The notes: generated from the sequence alone by a model not told the origin. A DNA stretch of 64,000 nucleotides from Streptomyces galbus (GCF_005280195.1 NZ_SZPR01000031.1:97080-161079); one strand, 5' to 3'; numbered from the stretch's first letter, positions 7,886-18,224 are shown. Numbers and translations are program-made.

Positions 7886-7909
7886 CCGTGAGGACCCGAT
7901 AACCGTGAG
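7877..7909 (+). repeat. 17-bp tandem duplication spanning stop codon and next start
   Basis: ACCCGATAACCGTGAG occurs twice, 17 bp apart. The first copy holds the regulator's TAA stop and a GTG; the second holds the GTG used by the aminotransferase. As a result the first copy supplies a GAGG that can serve as the ribosome binding site for the second GTG. Confidence 0.85.
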
Positions 7910-9269
7910 CACCAAGGACCTCAGCCGCACCGCGTACGACCACCTGTGGATGCACTTCACCCGCATGTCCTCGTACGAGAACTCTCCCGTCCCGACGATC
8001 GTGCGCGGCGAGGGCACCTACATCTACGACGACAACGGCAAGCGCTACCTCGACGGTCTCGCGGGTCTGTTCGTGGTCCAGGCCGGTCACGGCCGCACGG
8101 AGCTGGCGGAGACCGCGTTCAAGCAGGCCCAGGAGCTGGCGTTCTTCCCGGTGTGGTCGTACGCCCACCCGAAGGCGGTCGAGCTGGCCGAGCGGCTCGC
8201 CGACTACGCGCCGGGCGACCTGAACAAGGTCTTCTTCACCACCGGCGGCGGCGAGGCGGTCGAGACCGCCTGGAAGCTCGCCAAGCAGTACTTCAAGCTG
8301 ACCGGCAAGCCCACCAAGCACAAGGTGATCTCCCGCGCGGTCGCCTACCACGGCACCCCGCAGGGCGCCCTGTCCATCACCGGCCTGCCGGCCCTGAAGG
8401 CGCCGTTCGAGCCGCTGGTGCCGGGCGCGCACAAGGTGCCGAACACCAACATCTACCGCGCCCCGATCCACGGCGACGACCCCGAGGCGTTCGGCCGCTG
8501 GGCCGCCGACCAGATCGAGCAGCAGATCCTCTTCGAGGGCCCCGACACGGTCGCCGCGGTCTTCCTGGAGCCCGTGCAGAACGCCGGCGGCTGCTTCCCG
8601 CCCCCGCCCGGCTACTTCCAGCGCGTGCGCGAGATCTGCGACCAGTACGACGTACTGCTCGTGTCCGACGAGGTCATCTGCGCCTTCGGCCGCCTGGGCA
8701 CGATGTTCGCCTGCGACAAGTTCGGCTACGTCCCGGACATGATCACCTGCGCCAAGGGCATGACCTCCGGGTACTCCCCCATCGGCGCCTGCATCATCTC
8801 CGACCGGCTGGCCGAGCCGTTCTACAAGGGCGACAACACCTTCCTGCACGGCTACACCTTCGGCGGCCACCCCGTGTCGGCCGCCGTGGGCCTCGCCAAC
8901 CTCGACCTGTTCGAGCGGGAGAACCTCACCCAGCACGTGCTGGACAACGAGGGCGCCTTCCTCGGCACCCTGCAGAAGCTGCACGACCTGCCGATCGTCG
9001 GCGACGTCCGCGGCAACGGCTTCTTCTACGGCATCGAGCTGGTCAAGGACAAGGCGACGAAGGAGTCGTTCAACGACGACGAGACCGAGCGCGTCCTGTA
9101 CGGCTTCCTGTCCAAGGCGCTCTTCGACAACGGCCTGTACTGCCGTGCCGACGACCGCGGCGACCCGGTCGTCCAGCTCGCCCCGCCGCTGATCTCCGAC
9201 CAGTCGACGTTCGACGAGATCGAGCAGATCCTGCGGGCGACGCTGACGGAGGCGTGGACGAAGCTCTGA
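7905..9269 (+). CDS. Class III pyridoxal-phosphate omega-aminotransferase
   Basis: 454 residues. It moves an amino group from an omega-amino acid or diamine to pyruvate or 2-oxoglutarate. The PLP-binding Lys284 lies in TCAKGMTSGY, preceded by the cofactor-contacting Asp in LVSDEVICAFGR; the glycine loop TTGGGEAVE near 110 and the phosphate-site HGYTFGGHP near 312 are present. The start is GTG at 7905 with GAGG at 7890-7893 within a duplicated sequence. It follows the Lrp/AsnC gene by 19 bp and is probably co-transcribed with it. Together with the divergent aldehyde dehydrogenase it fits putrescine/GABA or beta-alanine breakdown; the precise amine is not visible in sequence. Confidence 0.9.
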   Translation: MSTKDLSRTAYDHLWMHFTRMSSYENSPVPTIVRGEGTYIYDDNGKRYLDGLAGLFVVQAGHGRTELAETAFKQAQELAFFPVWSYAHPKAVELAERLADYAPGDLNKVFFTTGGGEAVETAWKLAKQYFKLTGKPTKHKVISRAVAYHGTPQGALSITGLPALKAPFEPLVPGAHKVPNTNIYRAPIHGDDPEAFGRWAADQIEQQILFEGPDTVAAVFLEPVQNAGGCFPPPPGYFQRVREICDQYDVLLVSDEVICAFGRLGTMFACDKFGYVPDMITCAKGMTSGYSPIGACIISDRLAEPFYKGDNTFLHGYTFGGHPVSAAVGLANLDLFERENLTQHVLDNEGAFLGTLQKLHDLPIVGDVRGNGFFYGIELVKDKATKESFNDDETERVLYGFLSKALFDNGLYCRADDRGDPVVQLAPPLISDQSTFDEIEQILRATLTEAWTKL

Positions 9270-9281
9270 CCGACGGTTCCG

Positions 9282-9306
9282 GTCGTCGGTGAGCCGGACC
9301 GACGAC
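9282..9306 (+). terminator. Hairpin terminator after the aminotransferase
   Basis: Perfect 9-base arms GTCGTCGGT and ACCGACGAC enclose a 7-base loop, 13 bp downstream of the aminotransferase stop, followed by GC-rich sequence without a U-tract. Confidence 0.65.
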
Positions 9307-9473
9307 GGCCCCGGTGCCGCCCGTTCGAGTGAGAAACGGGCGCCCGGGGCCGCGTGCTGTCCGGCCTCCCGGTGGCGGCTGCCTAGCGTGCCCAGTGACC
9401 GATCGGCCCCGCCTTCGTTCCCCCGCTCGGGGGAAAGGCACGGGAACCACAGATCTGAACCGAGGTGTACGCC

Positions 9474-10214
9474 ATGGAGGCCCCGCCGGACAACGACGTG
9501 CTCTGGGCACGCTCCCTGCACTTCACGCACCGGGACGGCTCCCCCGCGCTCGGCGGGGTCTCGATCGGGGTCCGCGAGGGCGAGGTCCTCGCCGTCAGCG
9601 GCCCGCGCGGCAGCGGCAAGACGACCCTGCTGAGCTGCCTGTCCGGCCTGACGCGGGCCGAGCGCGGCGAGATCTGGTTCAACAGCGCCCCCCTGCACAC
9701 CCTCGGCCCGGTGGCCCGTGAACGCCTGCGCCGCGACCGCTTCGGCTGGATCGACCCCGCCCCGCTCCTGGTGCCCGAGCTGAACGTCTGGGAGAACGCG
9801 GCCCTGCCCCTGATGCTGCGCGGCACGAGCCGACGCCGCGCCAAGGCGGCCGCCCTGGAGTGGCTCGACCGCCTCGACGTCGGCGACCGGGCCCGGCTGC
9901 GCCCCCACGAGCTGACCCAGGCCGAACGCCAACGGGTGTGCATCGCCCGCGCGTTGGCCCCGGCACCCGCGGTGCTGTTCGCCGACGAGCCGACCGCGCC
10001 CCTGCACCGCGCCGACCGCGCCCACGTCCTGCGCACGCTCACCACGGCCGCGCGCTCCCACGGCATCACGGTCGTCCTCGCGACCCACGACCCGGAGACG
10101 GCCGCGGTCGCCGACCGCACGGTCTGCCTCCTGGACGGCCGCCGTGTGCACACCGTCCACCTGCCGCCGGTCGGCGAGTCGGAGGGCCGGGCCGCGTGCT
10201 CGCTCTCCGCGTGA
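9474..10214 (+). CDS. ABC transporter ATP-binding protein with degenerate motifs
   Basis: 246 residues. Walker A is GPRGSGKTT (about residues 43-51), Walker B is AVLFADEP, and the H-loop His lies in LATHD. The signature is LTQAE instead of LSGGQ, and the usual Q-loop Gln is replaced (GWIDPAPLL). The ATG at 9474 follows GAGG with 8-base spacing. Its 3' end overlaps the permease gene by 19 bp. The arrangement resembles MacB/LolD-type exporters. The altered Q-loop and signature may mean weak ATP hydrolysis. Confidence 0.85.
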   Translation: MEAPPDNDVLWARSLHFTHRDGSPALGGVSIGVREGEVLAVSGPRGSGKTTLLSCLSGLTRAERGEIWFNSAPLHTLGPVARERLRRDRFGWIDPAPLLVPELNVWENAALPLMLRGTSRRRAKAAALEWLDRLDVGDRARLRPHELTQAERQRVCIARALAPAPAVLFADEPTAPLHRADRAHVLRTLTTAARSHGITVVLATHDPETAAVADRTVCLLDGRRVHTVHLPPVGESEGRAACSLSA

Positions 10215-11650
10215 CCCGCAGCGCCCGGCCGGCCGTCCAGGTGCGCCGCCTGCTGGTGACGGCGGCCTCGGCGGGCACGGGCTTCCTGCTGCTGTCCACC
10301 CTCGGCTACGCCCTCGGCCACCCGTGGGCGTCCGCCTCCGCCGTGCTGCGGCTGGCCTGGTGCGTGGTCCCGCTGGCCGCGACGGCCTACCTCGCGACGG
10401 CCGTGGCCCGCACGGACCCCGGCACCCGGCCCCGGCCGGGCCTCGCGGCGATCGGGCTCGGACCGGCCCGGCTGATGGCCGTCTCGGCCACCACGACGGC
10501 CCTGTCGAGCGTGCTCGGCTCCCTGCTGGCGCTCCTCGTCTTCCTCCACCTGCGCGGCGACCTCACGGGCCTGCCGTTCGACGGCGTCCGGTGGGAGTTC
10601 CTCGCCCCGGACCAGCCCCTCCCCCTGCCCGGCGCCCTCACCCTGCTCTCCCTCACCCCGCTGACCTGCTCCACCGCGGTCGCCCTGATGCTGCGCCCCC
10701 GGGACACCGTCCTGGCCACGCGTGCGGCGACCCGCACCCTCGGCCGGGTGGGCCGCCAGGCGGCGAAGGCGGCGGGCGGCCGGGGCGGCGCGAGGGGGCG
10801 CGCGGGCAGCGCGCCGACGCGGGGCGGCACGGGCGGGCCCGAGGACGCCTCGCGCCTGCCGGTCAGCCCGCCCGGCTCCCGCCCGGCGGCGGACGGGCAC
10901 CCCGCGGCCGGGCACCGGCCGGCCGAGGGCGACGCCCTCCCCGCGGCCGGTGCGGGACCGACGGAAGCCGACGCCCGGCTGAACGGTGCGGGGCCGACGC
11001 AGGCCGACGGCCGGGCGGACGGTGCGGCCCCCCGGCCGGCCCCGCCCCGGCCGAGCCCCACCGCCCTCCCCTGGGGCGCGGCCCTCCTCGCCGCCGGCCT
11101 CGCGGTGGAGGCGTACGCAGGCGGCGGGGCGACGGCGGCCGGGCTCCGGCTCCCCGGCGGGCTGCACGGCCCCGGCGCCGCCCTGCTCGGCTGGACCCTC
11201 ACCGCCCTCGGTCTGGCCCTCGCCGGCCCCGGCCTCACCCACCTGTGCGGCCGCCTCCTGCAGTCCGCACACCCCGGCGCGGTCCGTCTCCTCGCGGGAC
11301 GCGGGCTGATGGAGGAGGCGACCCGTATCGGCCGTCCCGTGGGCGTGCTGTGCGCGGTGGCCTCGGGCGCGTACGCGATGGCCGCCCTGGGCACCGACTC
11401 GGCCACCGCCGGCCCGCTGACCGTCCTGGGCGGGCTCGTCGTCGCCGGGTGTGCCCTCGCCACCCTGGGGACCGCCGCCGTGGAGGCCCGCCAGGCCCGT
11501 GCCGAGACGACCGCCGCCCTGGTGCGGCTCGGCGCCCCGGCCACGGCGCTGCGCGGCGCGGCCGCCCTGCGCGCGGGTGCCCTGCTGGCGCTGTTCGTCC
11601 CCCTGACCGCGCTCGTGGCCGAACTCGCCTCCGTGCCACTGGCCGGATAA
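10196..11650 (+). CDS. FtsX-like ABC transporter permease with a long disordered linker
   Basis: 484 residues from a GTG at 10196, behind GGAGGG at 10181-10186 inside the ATPase gene. The N-terminal half has about four hydrophobic segments (residues 15-170); the C-terminal half has about five (about 288-480). Between them lies a roughly 110-residue Ala/Gly/Pro/Arg-rich linker without predicted structure and with irregular repeats of the type GAGPTEADARLNGAGPTQAD. In Streptomyces such permeases usually have an extracytoplasmic domain in this position. Substrate unknown; it acts with the overlapping ATPase. Confidence 0.8.
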   Translation: MLALRVTRSARPAVQVRRLLVTAASAGTGFLLLSTLGYALGHPWASASAVLRLAWCVVPLAATAYLATAVARTDPGTRPRPGLAAIGLGPARLMAVSATTTALSSVLGSLLALLVFLHLRGDLTGLPFDGVRWEFLAPDQPLPLPGALTLLSLTPLTCSTAVALMLRPRDTVLATRAATRTLGRVGRQAAKAAGGRGGARGRAGSAPTRGGTGGPEDASRLPVSPPGSRPAADGHPAAGHRPAEGDALPAAGAGPTEADARLNGAGPTQADGRADGAAPRPAPPRPSPTALPWGAALLAAGLAVEAYAGGGATAAGLRLPGGLHGPGAALLGWTLTALGLALAGPGLTHLCGRLLQSAHPGAVRLLAGRGLMEEATRIGRPVGVLCAVASGAYAMAALGTDSATAGPLTVLGGLVVAGCALATLGTAAVEARQARAETTAALVRLGAPATALRGAAALRAGALLALFVPLTALVAELASVPLAG

Positions 11651-11744
11651 AGGTCCCCGCCGAGCGATGAGTTCCGGGGCAGCCCCGGGTCTACCCCACC
11701 GAACAGCACGACAGGACACCACCGGCACCGAACGGGAGAGACCC

Positions 11745-12167
11745 ATGACCGCGCCCTCCGGCCACCAGCAGATGATCTTCGTCAACCTGCCCGTGAACGA
11801 CCTCGACGCGTCGAAGAAGTTCTTCACCGAGCTGGGCTACTCGATCAACCCGCAGTTCAGCGACGAGAACGCGGCCTCCGTCGTGATCAGCGACACGATC
11901 GTGGCGATGCTGCTGACCAAGCCGTTCTACGCGACGTTCACCGACAAGGAGATCGCGGACAGCGCGAAGACCAGCGAGGTGCTGATCGCGCTGAGCGCCG
12001 CCAGCCGCGCCGAGGTCGACGAACTGGTGGACCGCGCGCTGGCGTCGGGCGCGACGCCGAGCGGCCGCACCCAGGACATGGGCTTCATGTACGGCCGTGC
12101 CTTCGACGACCTCGACGGCCACACCTGGGAGGTCATCTGGATGGACCCGGCCGCGGTCGAGGGCTGA
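11745..12167 (+). CDS. VOC-superfamily (glyoxalase/bleomycin-resistance fold) protein
   Basis: 140 residues. The beta-alpha-beta-beta-beta fold shows in MIFVNLPVNDLDASKKFF at the N-terminus and DLDGHTWEVIWMDP at the end, the latter bearing the Glu that is often a metal ligand. The ATG at 11745 follows GGGAGAG. Family members act as dioxygenases, glyoxalases, lyases or drug-binding resistance proteins; sequence alone does not discriminate. No operon partner is obvious: the LOG-family gene downstream is 57 bp away. Confidence 0.85.
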   Translation: MTAPSGHQQMIFVNLPVNDLDASKKFFTELGYSINPQFSDENAASVVISDTIVAMLLTKPFYATFTDKEIADSAKTSEVLIALSAASRAEVDELVDRALASGATPSGRTQDMGFMYGRAFDDLDGHTWEVIWMDPAAVEG

Positions 12168-12224
12168 CCCGGCCGCGGCCGGGGGCCACCACTCGCCCTC
12201 GAACGGCTGTGCCAGCATGGGCGG

Positions 12225-13445
12225 GTGCATCCGACACCCGCCCCGCCGCAGCCGCCGTCCGAGCCCAACCGGCCGTCCGGGCCCGGCGGTCCGCCCGGAC
12301 CGAACCCGCCGGCCGCACCCGTCACCGCGCTGCCGCCCCAGCCGTACGACGGGTGCCACGACCGTGAGATAGAGACCCTCGCCGAGTTCGACGAGGTCGT
12401 CTCGCGCCACGGCACGCTGGCCCACTACCGCGTGCAGTCCGTGGACCTCACCGGCCGCACGCAGACGCTGCTGGGTCTCGACACCGCGGGCGCCGTCTTC
12501 CTCGGCTGCCCGATGACCCCGCGGGCCGCGACGCACGCCCGGACCTCCGGCGCCCTGGTCTTCCCGCCGGTCCCCGGCCTGCCCTTCGACCCGTACCGGG
12601 GCCTGGTCTACTCGCCCGACGAACTGTTCGCCGGACTCGACGGCGGCTACGAGGCGACACCGGACGCCCAGAGCTACGCCTGGTTCCAGCGGACCAGGTC
12701 CGACGGCGACATCTTCTCCTCGATGCTCCGCTCGATCCACGACGACGCCGTCTCGGACGCCCTCGACGAACTCCTCGCCGGCTCGCGGGTGGTGGGCGTC
12801 ATGGGCGGCCACGCGATGGCCCGCGGGACGGACGACTACGCCGGTGCCGCCCGCCTCGGCCGTGAACTGGCCCGCGCCGGGCTGACGGTGGCGACGGGCG
12901 GCGGCCCGGGCGCGATGGAGGCCGCCAACCTCGGCGCCTACGCGGCCCCGTTCGACGACGCGATGCTCGGTGAGGCCCTCCACCTCCTCGCCGCGGTGCC
13001 CGGGTTCGCGCCCTCGGTCACCGACTGGGCGCGCGCCGCCTTCGAGGTGCGCGAGAACTGGCCCGGCGGCGGCCGCTCGGTCGGCATCCCCACCTGGTTC
13101 TACGGCCACGAGCCGCCGAACCCGTTCGCCTCGCACATCGCCAAGTACTTCGCCAACGCCCTGCGCGAGGACGGCCTGCTGGCCCGGTCCACCGCGGGCG
13201 TGGTCTTCCTGCCGGGCGCCGCCGGCACCGTGCAGGAGATCTTCGACAGCGCGACGCCCAACTACTACGGGTCGCGGGGCGAACCGCGGCCCATGGTGCT
13301 GGTGGACCGCGCGCACTGGACGGAGCGGCTGCCCGCCTGGCCCCTGCTGCGCGCGCTCGCCCGGGAACGCTCCATGGAGTCCCGTATCGCCCTCGTTGAC
13401 CGGATCGAGGAGGCGCCGGAGGCGTTGAAACGCCTCGGCGGTTAA
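12225..13445 (+). CDS. LOG-family (Lonely Guy-like) nucleotide phosphoribohydrolase homologue, long form
   Basis: 406 residues, starting at GTG 12225 (an ATG at 12217 is in another frame). Residues 1-40 are Pro-rich. A Rossmann-like domain bears VVGVMGGHAMARG near 188 and the LOG signature GGGPGAMEAAN near 225, with a later FLPGAAGTVQEIF motif near 328. Small LOG proteins release cytokinin bases from their 5'-monophosphates. This double-length form has an additional N-terminal domain (about 40-180) and may have a different nucleotide substrate. The catalytic Glu of the PGGxGTxxE motif is conserved as GAAGTVQE. Confidence 0.8.
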   Translation: MHPTPAPPQPPSEPNRPSGPGGPPGPNPPAAPVTALPPQPYDGCHDREIETLAEFDEVVSRHGTLAHYRVQSVDLTGRTQTLLGLDTAGAVFLGCPMTPRAATHARTSGALVFPPVPGLPFDPYRGLVYSPDELFAGLDGGYEATPDAQSYAWFQRTRSDGDIFSSMLRSIHDDAVSDALDELLAGSRVVGVMGGHAMARGTDDYAGAARLGRELARAGLTVATGGGPGAMEAANLGAYAAPFDDAMLGEALHLLAAVPGFAPSVTDWARAAFEVRENWPGGGRSVGIPTWFYGHEPPNPFASHIAKYFANALREDGLLARSTAGVVFLPGAAGTVQEIFDSATPNYYGSRGEPRPMVLVDRAHWTERLPAWPLLRALARERSMESRIALVDRIEEAPEALKRLGG

Positions 13446-13483
13446 TAACCGGGCAAAGGCAACCGCCGTGGGGTGGCTGCGCG

Positions 13484-13511
13484 TTGACAGTTGTTATGGA
13501 ACGCTTATAGA
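13484..13511 (+). promoter_or_regulatory. Consensus-like vegetative promoter for the LAETG protein
   Basis: TTGACA at 13484-13489 and TATAGA at 13506-13511 are separated by 16 bp, close to the HrdB-type consensus. Transcription from here would give an untranslated leader of about 90 bases before the GTG at 13607. Confidence 0.75.
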
Positions 13512-13606
13512 CCTGTGAGCCAGCCGGGACTGGCGCCGCCCACTGCGACCGGTGGCGCCACCTCCCCCACCACCCCCCGCAGTTGTACCTTCCGAAAAGG
13601 ACAAAC

Positions 13607-14329
13607 GTGTCCCACAACCGTCGTACCGCCGCCCGTTCGGCGCGCATCCTCGGTGTCACCGCCGCCTCGGCCGCCCTCGCCCTGAGCGCCGCGGGCAGCG
13701 CCCTCGCCTGCTCCATAGCGGACTTCTCCGCCGCGGCCCTCTGCGACGGCGGCAAGGGCGTCATCACCGTCACCGACAAGGACGCCTCGGGCGTGCCCGC
13801 GGTCGTCACCGTGTACCTGGAGAACAACGGCAGCGACCTCCGCCAGGTCGGCGAGCAGACGGTCATCGGCACCAAGGACGGCGCCCAGGTGCAGTTCGCC
13901 GAAGCGTGGAAGCCCGGCGCCGTCTACCGGGTCCACGTCACGGCCACCCGGGGCAGCAAGACCTTCGTCAACGCGGACATCCCCCTGCTGACCGCCCCGG
14001 CCAAGGCCTGCGGCGCCGAGCAGACCGCCAAGCCCTCGCCCTCCGCCTCCCGGTCGGCGACCGCGACGCCCTCGCCGTCCGCCTCCGCGCCGGCCGACAC
14101 CGCCTCGCCCGCCCCGTCCGACGCGACCGCCACCGCGAGCGGCAGCGCCGCGGCGCCCGCTCCGGGCGGCAACGACGTCTCGCCCGCGGCCCAGGAGTCC
14201 AACCTGGCCGAGACCGGCGCCGACTCCAACACCCCGGTGATCGCCGGGATCGCGGCCGCCCTGGTCGTGGTCGGCGGCGCCGCCGTCTTCTTCGGCATGC
14301 GCCGGCGGGGTGCCGGCAACCGCCACTGA
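13607..14329 (+). CDS. LAETG-anchored cell-wall surface protein
   Basis: 240 residues from GTG 13607, after AAAAGGA. A signal peptide (about 1-36, ending SALA-CS) leads to an N-terminal domain of about 100 residues with two to three Cys, then a Ser/Thr/Pro/Ala-rich stalk (about 130-190). The sorting signal has LAETG at 200-204, a hydrophobic segment (about 211-231) and an RRR tail. LAxTG is the motif of class E sortases in Streptomyces (chaplin type), so its sortase is probably not the class F-type enzyme at 4550-5164. The globular domain resembles actinobacterial small surface proteins of unknown function. Confidence 0.88.
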   Translation: MSHNRRTAARSARILGVTAASAALALSAAGSALACSIADFSAAALCDGGKGVITVTDKDASGVPAVVTVYLENNGSDLRQVGEQTVIGTKDGAQVQFAEAWKPGAVYRVHVTATRGSKTFVNADIPLLTAPAKACGAEQTAKPSPSASRSATATPSPSASAPADTASPAPSDATATASGSAAAPAPGGNDVSPAAQESNLAETGADSNTPVIAGIAAALVVVGGAAVFFGMRRRGAGNRH

Positions 14330-14351
14330 CCGTCCCGCCGAGCCGTGCCAG

Positions 14352-14377
14352 AGGCCCGTCCCCTCGGGGGCGGGCCT
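14352..14377. terminator. Bidirectional hairpin between the LAETG gene and thiQ
   Basis: AGGCCCGTCCCC (14352-14363) pairs with GGGGGCGGGCCT (14366-14377), with one G-T pair and a very tight loop. It lies between two convergent genes and probably terminates both. Confidence 0.75.
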
Positions 14378-14401
14378 TCGGCCTGCGGTCCGGTGCGTGC
14401 C

Positions 14402-15420
<1,019 letters not shown>

Positions 15421-15421
<1 letters not shown>

Positions 15422-17142
15422 CAGAACTCCCCCGTCCGGTCCGCGATCCGCAAGCCCTCCAGCGCCAGCAGGGCCACCGCGCACACCACCATGAGAATCG
15501 TCGAAAGGGCCATCGCCTGGCCGTAGTTGAGCTCCCCGGCGCGGCCCAGCAAGCGGGCCACGGCGACCGGCAGCGTCGGGTTGTCGGGGCGCGCGATGAA
15601 CACGGTGGCGCCGAACTCGCCGAGCGACACCGCGAACGCGAATCCGGCCGCGACGGCCAGCGCCCGCCGCACCATCGGCAGGTCCACCTCCCGCCACACC
15701 CGCCACGGCGACGCCCCGAGCACGGCCGCCGCCTCGCGCAGCCGGTCGTCCACCGCCCGCAGCACGGGCAGCATGGTCCGGATCACGAACGGCACCCCGA
15801 CCAGCGCCTGCGCGAGCGGCACCAGGATCCAGCTGGTGCGCAGGTCCAGCGGGGGCTCGTCCAGGGCGACGAGGAAGCCGAAGCCGACGGTCACGGCGGA
15901 GACGCCGAGCGGCAGCATCAGCAGCGCGTCGAAGCCCCGCACCAGCCGGCCGGCGTCCCTGCGGGTGAGCGCGGCGGCGGCGAGACCGCCGATCAGCAGG
16001 GCGATGGCGGTGGCGGCGACGGCGTACTCCAGCGAGGTGCCGATCGCGTCGATCGGCGGGACGAGGAACACGCTGCCCTCGTCCGAGGTGAGCGCCCGGT
16101 AGTAGGCGAAGTCCGGCGCGTCGAACGACCGTTGGACCAGTACCGCCAGCGGCAGCACGAGCAGCAGGGCGACCGTGGCCAGGACCCCGGCGAGCAGCGC
16201 CCACTGCCCGGCCCCGCGCGGGCGGCGCGCGGTGCGGGACGCGTCCACCAGCCGCAGGGCGCTCTCCCGCCGCCGTACGGTCCAGGCGTGCACGGCGAGG
16301 ATCGCGCCGACGGCGGCGAACTGCACGAGGGTGAGCACGGCCGCGGTGGACAGGTCGAAGATCTCGGAGGTCTGCCGGTAGATCTCCACCTCCAGGGTGG
16401 AGAAGGTCGGCCCGCCGAGGATCTGCACGATGCCGAAGGAGGTGAAGGTGAACAGGGACACCATCAGCGCGGCCGCCGCGACGGCCGGGCCGAGCGCGGG
16501 CAGCGTCACCTGCCGCCAGGCCCGCAGCGGCGAGGCGCCCAGCATCCGCGCCGCCTCCGCCTGCCGCGGGTCGAGCTGCGCCCACAGCCCGCCCACGGTG
16601 CGCACGACGACGGCGTAGTTGAAGAAGACGTGCGCGAGCAGGATCGCCCACACCGTGGTGTCCAGCCGTACGCCCCACAGGTCGTCGAGGAGGCCGCCGC
16701 GCCCCACGAGCGCCAGGAACGCCGTGCCCACGACGACCGTCGGCAGCACGAACGGCACGGTCACCACCGCGCGCAGGACCTGCTTGCCGGGGAAGTCGAG
16801 GCGCGCGAAGACGTACGCGCCGGGCAGCGCGACCAGGAGCGTGAGCGCGGTGGAGGCGCACGCCTGCCAGGTGGTGAACCACAGGACGTGCCGGATGTCC
16901 GGCCGGGCGAGCACGTCCGGGAGCCGGCCGAGGTGCCAGGCCCCGTCGGCGTGCAGGCCGCGGGCGACGATCGCGGCGACCGGGTAGGCGAAGAAGACAC
17001 CGAAGAACGCGACGGGCAGCACCATCAGCCCGAGCCGGGCCGCGGCCGCCGGGAGCGCGGCGGACCGGCCCGGGCCGTGCGGCCGACCCGCACGGCCCGG
17101 ACCGTCGGGCCGGCTCTTGCGGCCCGTCGCGTCGGCCGTCAC
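15421..17142 (-). CDS. thiP: Thiamine ABC transporter permease (fused two-domain)
   Basis: 573 residues from a GTG at 17142 that overlaps the binding-protein stop by 4 bp (GTGA). There are two binding-protein-dependent permease domains in one chain (about 40-280 and 310-560) with about 12 membrane segments. EAA loops are EAARMLGASPLRAW in the first half and EAAAVLGASPWRVW in the second; both contact ThiQ. A fused permease is the normal arrangement for ThiP and iron FbpB-type transporters. It is the middle gene of thiB-thiP-thiQ. Confidence 0.9.
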
Positions 17143-18215
17143 TTCAGGACGATCGAGGTCCACGACGTGACCCACTGGTCGCGGTGCGCGGCGATCCGGT
17201 CCGGGGCCATCGTCTCGGGGTCCTTGGCCGCGGGGCCGAACTGCGTGAACTCGGCGGGGACCGCGGCGCCCTGCCGGACCGGGTAGACGAACATGTTCAG
17301 CGGCATGTCCTCCTGGAACTCCTGGGAGACCAGGAAGTCGAGGAACGCCTTGCCGCCCTTGGTGTTCTTCGCGTTGCTGAGCAGGCCCGCGAACTCGACC
17401 TGCCGGAAGCAGGTGCCGGCCGCGACGCCGGTCGGGGCGGTGGCCGGCCTGGGGTCGGCGTAGATCACCTCGGCGGGCGGCGAGGAGGCGTACGACACGA
17501 CGAGCGGCCGGTCGCCGCCGGCCTTCCTGCCGCCGGCCGAGCCGGAGAACTCCTCGTTGTAGGCCTGCTCCCAGCCGTCGACCACCTTGACGCCGTTGGC
17601 CTTCAGCTTCTTCCAGTACCCCTCCCAGCCGGCGTCGCCGTACCGCGCGGCGCTGCCGAGCAGGAAGCCGAGGCCGGGCGAGGAGGTGGAGGCGTTCTCG
17701 GTGACCAGGAGGTTCTTGTACGCCGGCTTGACCAGGTCGTCGAAGGAGGCGGGCGGGGCGAGCTTGTGGTCGGCGAAGTACTTCTTGTCGTAGTTGACGC
17801 AGATGTCGCCGTAGTCGACGGGCGTGACCCGGTGCTTGCCCCGGTCGAGCTGGTAGGCGGCGCCGACCCGGTCGAGCCCCGCGGCCCGGTACGGCTGGAA
17901 CAGGCCGTTGTCGAGGGCCCGTGACAGCAGGGTGTTGTCGACGCCGAAGAAGACGTCGCCCTGGGGGTGGTCCTTGGTCAGGACCGCCTTGTTGACGGCC
18001 TGCCCGGCGTCGCCGTCCTTGAGGACCTTGACCCGGTAGCCGGACCGCTTCTCGAAGTCGGCGAGCACCTTCTTCGACACGGCCCACGAGTCGTGGCTGA
18101 CGAGGGTGACGGTCTTGCTGTCGGCCGAGTCCTTCGCCTCGGACGAGCCGCACGCGGACAGCGTCGCGACCAGGCCGAGGCCGACCGTCGCCGCCACGAG
18201 GGTCTTGGTGTGCAC
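17139..18215 (-). CDS. thiB: Thiamine-binding lipoprotein of the ABC transporter
   Basis: 358 residues from a GTG at 18215, 7 bases after AGGAGG. A lipoprotein signal ends in LSACGSS (lipidated Cys at about 22). The mature part is a two-lobed periplasmic-type binding protein, with the thiamine-family opening VTLVSHDSWAVSK and a later YGDICVNYD. It captures thiamine or TPP outside the membrane and delivers it to ThiP. The TPP riboswitch and Shine-Dalgarno hairpin in its leader indicate repression when TPP is abundant. Confidence 0.92.
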   Translation of the reverse strand: MHTKTLVAATVGLGLVATLSACGSSEAKDSADSKTVTLVSHDSWAVSKKVLADFEKRSGYRVKVLKDGDAGQAVNKAVLTKDHPQGDVFFGVDNTLLSRALDNGLFQPYRAAGLDRVGAAYQLDRGKHRVTPVDYGDICVNYDKKYFADHKLAPPASFDDLVKPAYKNLLVTENASTSSPGLGFLLGSAARYGDAGWEGYWKKLKANGVKVVDGWEQAYNEEFSGSAGGRKAGGDRPLVVSYASSPPAEVIYADPRPATAPTGVAAGTCFRQVEFAGLLSNAKNTKGGKAFLDFLVSQEFQEDMPLNMFVYPVRQGAAVPAEFTQFGPAAKDPETMAPDRIAAHRDQWVTSWTSIVLK

Positions 18216-18224
18216 TGGATGTCC

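Noticed and set aside
12217..12224. ATG as start of the LOG-family gene
   Set aside because: It is in a different frame from the conserved domain; the GTG at 12225 is in frame.
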